A stretch of 60,620 bases of DNA from Bacteroidales bacterium (lineage in GTDB: Bacteria > Bacteroidota > Bacteroidia > Bacteroidales > Tenuifilaceae), in assembly GCA_028708425.1 (NCBI GenBank), contig JAQVYY010000016.1, forward strand, positions 1 through 60,620, read 5' to 3'. The notes under the pieces are model-generated. The model saw only the letters and a program-made list of their open reading frames with translations, did not search any database and was not told the origin of the DNA. This document shows, piece after piece, positions 55,870 to 60,620 of the stretch. How positions within the stretch are numbered: the stretch's first letter is position 1; every line of letters starts with the position of its first letter. The translations under genes were made by a program, and so were the position numbers.

Positions 55870-56961
55870 ATGACAAGAAAACTAAAATTTATCATACCTG
55901 CTTTATTCGTTGTGTTCTCATCTTGCATGAAAGATGATGAGCTGTGGAATTTTGATAAACCAAATATTAGCATTCCTGCCAAAGGGTTATTTGTTACCAA
56001 TGAGGGTAACTTTATGTACGGCAATGCTTCTCTCTCATACTACGACATGGAGACAGGCGAGGTGCTAAACGATGTTTTTTATGAATTTAACAAGTTGCCG
56101 TTGGGCGATGTGGCACAATCAATGGTAATTCGCGATAGTTTAGGATACATAGTTGTAAATAACAGCGGTAAAATTTATGTTATTAATGTAAACACGTTCC
56201 AGTATGTGGGGAAAATAATAGGCTTAACGTCTCCTCGGTATATTCATTTTTTGAGTGATACAAAAGCTTACGTAACTGATCTGTATGCTAAGTCCATAGC
56301 CATTGTTAACCCAGAAACATTTGAGGTAACTGGGGCTATAAGCGTAAATAATAACGAAACAGAGTTCTACCAGCACCCTACTGAACAGATGGTGCAATAC
56401 GGCAAGTTTGTGTTTACAAACTGCTGGAGTTACGATAATCAGATACTAGTAATAGACAGCGAAATAGACCAAGTGGTAGATTCGATTAAAATCCTTAAGC
56501 AACCTACATCGTTGTGTATGGATAAGTATAATAAAATTTGGACAGTTACCGATGGCGGCTACTACGGAAGCCCATACGGACACGAAGCACCGGGCTTAAT
56601 TCGCATTGATGCCAGAACCCGGCAGGTAGAAAAAGTTTTTCGATTCCAGCTGGGCGATTGGCCCTCGGAGGTTTGCTTAAATGGAACTGGCGACACATTG
56701 TACTTTATCAACAGGCATATTTACCGACATGCTGTTTTATCCCAAAAAAACCCTGAACTTTTCATCGAAAGTCCTTACACTGGAACATATTCCGGTGGGT
56801 ATTATGGTCTCGAGGTTGACCCACACACATCAGAGGTTTATGTTGCCGATGCCATAGACTATGTGCAACGAGGTGTTGTATACCGCTATAAACCCGATGG
56901 TACTTTAGCAACAAAATTTAAAGTCGGCATTATTCCTGGTGCATTCTGTTTTAAGTACTAG
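55870..56961 (+). CDS. btuG: BtuG-like surface lipoprotein (beta-propeller, cobalamin binding)
   Basis: The 363-residue protein has lipobox FSSC (about Cys19) followed by MKDDE, an acidic surface-export signal. A seven-bladed YncE-like propeller follows (start [20 protein letters not shown], blades [44 protein letters not shown]). In Bacteroides, BtuG is a surface lipoprotein of this fold that binds B12 very tightly and caps BtuB. The gene starts 1 bp after the btuB-like stop, the known pairing. Ligand residues cannot be checked by eye. Confidence 0.85.
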   Translation: MTRKLKFIIPALFVVFSSCMKDDELWNFDKPNISIPAKGLFVTNEGNFMYGNASLSYYDMETGEVLNDVFYEFNKLPLGDVAQSMVIRDSLGYIVVNNSGKIYVINVNTFQYVGKIIGLTSPRYIHFLSDTKAYVTDLYAKSIAIVNPETFEVTGAISVNNNETEFYQHPTEQMVQYGKFVFTNCWSYDNQILVIDSEIDQVVDSIKILKQPTSLCMDKYNKIWTVTDGGYYGSPYGHEAPGLIRIDARTRQVEKVFRFQLGDWPSEVCLNGTGDTLYFINRHIYRHAVLSQKNPELFIESPYTGTYSGGYYGLEVDPHTSEVYVADAIDYVQRGVVYRYKPDGTLATKFKVGIIPGAFCFKY

Positions 56962-57205
56962 AAGTGCTTCCTTCTCTAGTATGACTTGCCTTTTGCTCTA
57001 TAAGGATAAGCGGTTTAAGGTTGATTTTGGTGAAATAAAAATTTTAGCACAATAGTGAAGATGGGTTTGTTTGTTGTGTGCTGGTTATTAGGATTTTGTT
57101 TCCGCTAAAAAAGGAAAAATGACTAATTATCATCTAAAAACGTTACAAGTGCATAGCAACATATTAAAATAATTGTTGTTATATTGTACTAAACTTTATA
57201 GCCAA

Positions 57206-57775
57206 ATGCCTAAAAAAATAGCAGTTGCCGTTACCGGTGCAAGTGGTTCAATATATGCTCAAAAGTTACTTGAGCAAATGGTGGCACATGGCCATAGCTT
57301 TTCCCAAATTGCCTTAATATTCTCAGAAACCGGCCGAAGGGTTTGGGAGTACGAGTTGGGTAGTATTCCGGAGTTTCCAAAGCCAGTTGAAGTCTACGAA
57401 AATAACAATATGTTCTCGCCCGTGGCATCGGGCTCTGCTGCCTACGATGCTATGGTTGTTGTTCCCTGTACAATGGGAACGCTCGGCAGAATTGCGGCAG
57501 GTACTAGTCCCGATCTTATTAGCCGTGCTGCCGATGTTATGCTAAAGGAACGCCGTAAATTGATACTTGTTCCTCGTGAATTGCCCTACAGCTTAATTCA
57601 CATTGAAAATATGCGCACTATAACCCTTGCAGGCGGCATAATTTTGCCAGCAAGCCCCTCGTTTTATAGTCTCCCCCAAAATATCGACGAGCTTGTTTTA
57701 ACCGTAGTAAACAGAATTCTCGATGTGGTAGGCATTGAGACCCATCACTATAGGTGGGGCGACGAAAAGTTGTAA
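57206..57775 (+). CDS. ubiX: UbiX-family flavin prenyltransferase
   Basis: The start is taken at ATG 57206 (MPKKIAVAVTGASGS), the normal family N-terminus, giving 189 residues; a frame opening at 57173 adds 11 unlikely residues. FMN-binding motif VTGASGSIYAQKLL, the PCTMGTLGRIAAG loop and the C-terminal VPRELPYSLIHIENM segment are diagnostic. UbiX makes prenyl-FMN for UbiD decarboxylases in ubiquinone/menaquinone-type or aromatic acid metabolism. It stands apart from the cobalamin operon by 244 bp with no visible structure. Confidence 0.92.
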   Translation: MPKKIAVAVTGASGSIYAQKLLEQMVAHGHSFSQIALIFSETGRRVWEYELGSIPEFPKPVEVYENNNMFSPVASGSAAYDAMVVVPCTMGTLGRIAAGTSPDLISRAADVMLKERRKLILVPRELPYSLIHIENMRTITLAGGIILPASPSFYSLPQNIDELVLTVVNRILDVVGIETHHYRWGDEKL

Positions 57776-57904
57776 ATAGTGAGAAGCGATTTTTAAAATG
57801 ACGAATAAAAATTTGCTTTGATGCCCTATCGTTTTTGTTTTAATTTGCTAACTTTGGTATCTGAGCATTATGTTTAAATACTTAAAAGCAAAAAAATATA
57901 GGGT

Positions 57905-60529
57905 ATGACACCACCCAAAAGTTTTATCCTCCAAAAGTTCACAATTATTGCTTTGCTCCTTTTGTGCCAAGTAGTTATTGCTTTGGGTCAAGGTGGCCCA
58001 GCAGGCATTGGTACTAGCAGCGAAAATGTTCTTTGGCTAAGGTCCGATCGGGGTACCTCAACCACTGTTAATGAAGGATCTGTAAACCAATGGCAGGATA
58101 TTTCAGGAAATGATAACCATGCCAACCAGCCTACGCTGGCTAAAAGGCCAACCTATGCCACATCATCCATAAATGGATTCCCGGCATTACGCTTTACGGG
58201 CAATAATGTAAACCTGGTAGTTAACGATAATGACAACCTCGATAACACAACCGGGTTTACCCTTTTTGTAGTAGCGCAACCCGATAATATTGATGAAAAG
58301 CCCAGAGGACTTTTATCCAAAAGGGTTGGACCTGGCAACCAGGCAGCATACTCGTTTTTTTCTTATACAGGGAGCAATCTTTACCTTGATGCACCAACCC
58401 GGATGAATGGGACAACACCAGCGGATAATACACCCCAGATTTTTGCTGCTGTTTTCAACGGTAACGATCCAGATTTTCGATCAAGAATCTTTCAGAATGG
58501 TAGCCAGACCGGATGGGCAAATGCAGGGAGCAATACCTCTATTGGCAATATGGCTTCCGATCTATTTATCGGAATACTTAACGATAGCTATGGCAATGCC
58601 TTTAGGGGCGATATGAGTGAGGTTATCATATACAGATCTGCGCTCAATCGGGCTCAACGAACCATTGTTGAAGTTTACCTTGCAAACCGCTACAACATTG
58701 CGCTAACAAGCTACTCGTTTGGCTCAACCACATTTAATCAGAATTTAATAGGCATTGGCAATGTTGGTGGCGATAAATCAACCTCAACCCACGATGTGGG
58801 CTCGGGCTTGCAGCTTGCCGAAAGCAATGGCTCACTTAATACCGATGGAGAACTTGTTTTTGCCGGCCACGATGGAACAGCCCATGGTATAGATAACTCC
58901 GACTTACCCGATATTACTCCCATTACACTTAGCGATAGGTGGCAAAGGACTTATTACATAGAACGGCAGGAGGGGGGAACTGTTGATGCAGGTTCTACTG
59001 ACATTAGCATCGGATTTAACTTTGCAGGAACCGGTATAGCAACAGATCAAAGTAAGGTTTACTACCTACTCTATAGGTCGGGGGTTACGGGCGAATTTTC
59101 TGTAGTACCAGGGGGAACAGGAACGTTAAACAACGATGTAGTGCTTTTTAATATATCCGATGCAAATTTCTCAAGCGGATACTACACCATAGCAAAATCA
59201 AGCGAGGAGGTAAGGGTTTGGTATTCGTTTAACGATGGCAGCTGGAATAGCTTTAATACGTGGAGCCTGGATCCCGATTCACCTATCAACCCTGGCAGTG
59301 AAATACCGGGGATTATGGACAAGATTGTTATCCAAAAGGGCAAAACGGTAACCGTTACTAACAATAGTATTGGAGGTGGAATTTTAGAGGTTAACTCGGG
59401 TATACTCGATTTTGGCACAACAACAAACCACAGCTTTTCAGCCATTTCCGGGCAAACAAACGGAACTATCCGTTTGGCCGGCGATAATTTTCCGGCTGGC
59501 GAAGCCAGCGGTTTTGCCGATGAGGCAACCGGTGGCACAGTAGAGTACAATGGAACAGGTTATGACCTTACTATTCCCAGAGCATTTAGGAATATGAGGA
59601 TTAACCTGACCAATGCGACCGACCAAATTCTTTTGCTTGCCGATTACAATTTGAATGGCAGCCTAACCATTGAACGCGGAGAGCTCCAGCTTGGCAATAA
59701 CGTTTCTACCACACCAGTAAACCTAACGGTTCAAGAGCATTCTGAGGTGAACCCCAACGGTAAAATTTTAACCGGAACTAGCAATGCTCGGCACCAGCTA
59801 AATCTATACGGTAATTTTACCAATCGGGGCGAGGTGCAGTTCACCAATCGCACATCTGCTAACTACACCGCCGAGGCTACCAATGGAATTGTAGATTTCA
59901 ACATTTTAAGCGCCACACGCAATCAGACCATTATGCTCGAGGGTCCATCCCGATTCTACCGCATTGCCATACAAAAGGGCTTTTCAAACACCTACGAGGC
60001 ATACATTGAAGCTACTGATGCGGCTTACTTTGAGCTCCTTGGCTTTGCCAATCAGGGTCATGTCGATATTGCACAGCTGGTTTCGAACACCAACGCTTTG
60101 GGATTGCTAACCGGTACGGTTAGAATTGGGCCTAACATAGTGGTGCCTCGTTTGAATGAGGGAGGGAACTACAATATCTCAGAAAATGCTGTGCTTCACG
60201 TTGATGGAGGTACGGTAACAAAGCTGAGCGGCACAGCCATTGTTGTTTATGGCAAAGTAATTGTTTCAGGAAGAGATGATTCAGGAGGAACTTTTTCAGG
60301 TGGTACTCTTAATGCCAATATAAATAGCGGTATAACAACCCGACTAAACGGAACCTTTGAGTCGCGTGATGGCGGTACAACAAACCTAAGGCAATTCCGT
60401 ACTTCAGTTTATGGTTCACAGCACCAGGGCGGATATATCCAGAGCGGAGGAACGGTTAATATTGTTGCCGGAAGCATTCAAAGCGATTATTATAAACCTA
60501 AATTGAGCGATTTGTGCAAAAAAAGATAA
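57905..60529 (+). pseudogene. LamG-like surface protein interrupted by an IS
   Basis: An 864-residue part precedes the IS at 60497; the frame then runs 10 codons into the IS and stops at 60529. A signal peptide ends near ALGQ (about 30). A concanavalin-A/LamG-like domain (about 40-265, start VLWLRSDRG, with WQDISGNDNHANQ, FPALRFTG, GDMSEVIIYRSALN) is followed by domains of repetitive beta strands (NSGILDFG, GGTVEYNGTGYDL) like other long Bacteroidota surface proteins. No T9SS sorting domain is reached, so the product here is probably truncated and not exported properly. Original function unknown, likely adhesion. Confidence 0.75.
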
Positions 60530-60620
60530 AAGATAGTTTGTTTAATACCCTGATAATGTGTAATTTAAAGGTGTCAAAACTAATAAATAACACTTCACCA
60601 TTTGGGTGCACAAAACTATC
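60497..60620 (+). mobile_element. Left end of the same insertion sequence
   Basis: It begins with the terminal inverted repeat CCTAAATTGAGCGATT (60497-60512), the exact inverse of 109-124. The surface-protein reading frame is in register up to this point and becomes nonsense after it. The remaining 108 bp is A/T-rich with no complete gene, as expected for the 5' leader of a transposase gene. It has the same orientation as the copy whose right end opens the window. Confidence 0.6.

Noticed and set aside
57173-57205. Longer N-terminus for UbiX
   Set aside because: The family begins at the MPKKIAVAVTG segment; the extra 11 residues do not fit.

Overview
The window is chromosomal DNA from a Bacteroidota bacterium, most likely class Bacteroidia (Bacteroidales-like). 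The evidence is type IX secretion (T9SS) C-terminal sorting domains, TonB receptors with surface lipoproteins, a DUF5723 barrel, promoters of the TAnnTTTG type, and a division/cell-wall (dcw) cluster in the Bacteroidota order without murF or ddl. No rRNA, tRNA, CRISPR array or phage module was recognised.

Layout. 1-124 is the right end of an insertion sequence (IS), and 60497-60620 is the left end of the same IS type, so the window is bounded by two copies or an assembly break at this repeat. 540-2309 is a hybrid histidine kinase with a degenerate ATPase domain. 2817-8345 is a three-gene envelope module (lipoprotein, DUF5723 barrel, PD40/OmpA protein). 8346-8671 carries a terminator and REP-like palindromes, followed by a hemolysin III homologue. 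24677-9415 (minus strand) is the complete dcw cluster mraZ-rsmH-ftsL-ftsI-murE-mraY-murD-ftsW-murG-murC-ftsQ-ftsA-ftsZ, preceded by a four-box MraZ-type operator. 25436-29275 holds a response regulator, a PAS histidine kinase and a MscS channel. 29642-34650 holds a Dcp-type peptidase, MnmD, an FKBP lipoprotein, DUF3127 and DsrE. 38219-34859 is an operon of split transketolase, a methylglyoxal-synthase-like protein lacking the catalytic Asp, and an ECF sigma factor with a putative anti-sigma protein. 38565-45888 holds an SDR protein, a DUF2271-like lipoprotein with a flavinylation motif beside a TonB receptor, an MFS exporter, an outer-membrane barrel and an acetate transporter.

The most notable region is 45949-56961. 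A Bacteroides-type promoter and a cobalamin riboswitch precede a small membrane transporter-like protein, a 1795-residue T9SS surface protein, a second T9SS protein sharing its N-terminal module, a BtuB-like TonB receptor and a BtuG-like beta-propeller surface lipoprotein. Together they look like a vitamin B12 capture and uptake operon in which part of the surface machinery is exported by T9SS. UbiX and a LamG-like surface protein cut by the IS end the window.

A dispersed intergenic repeat of about 150 bp, built from four consecutive inverted repeats, occurs at least nine times (complete, truncated or internally deleted) between 331 and 38520 and is the main unexplained structure.
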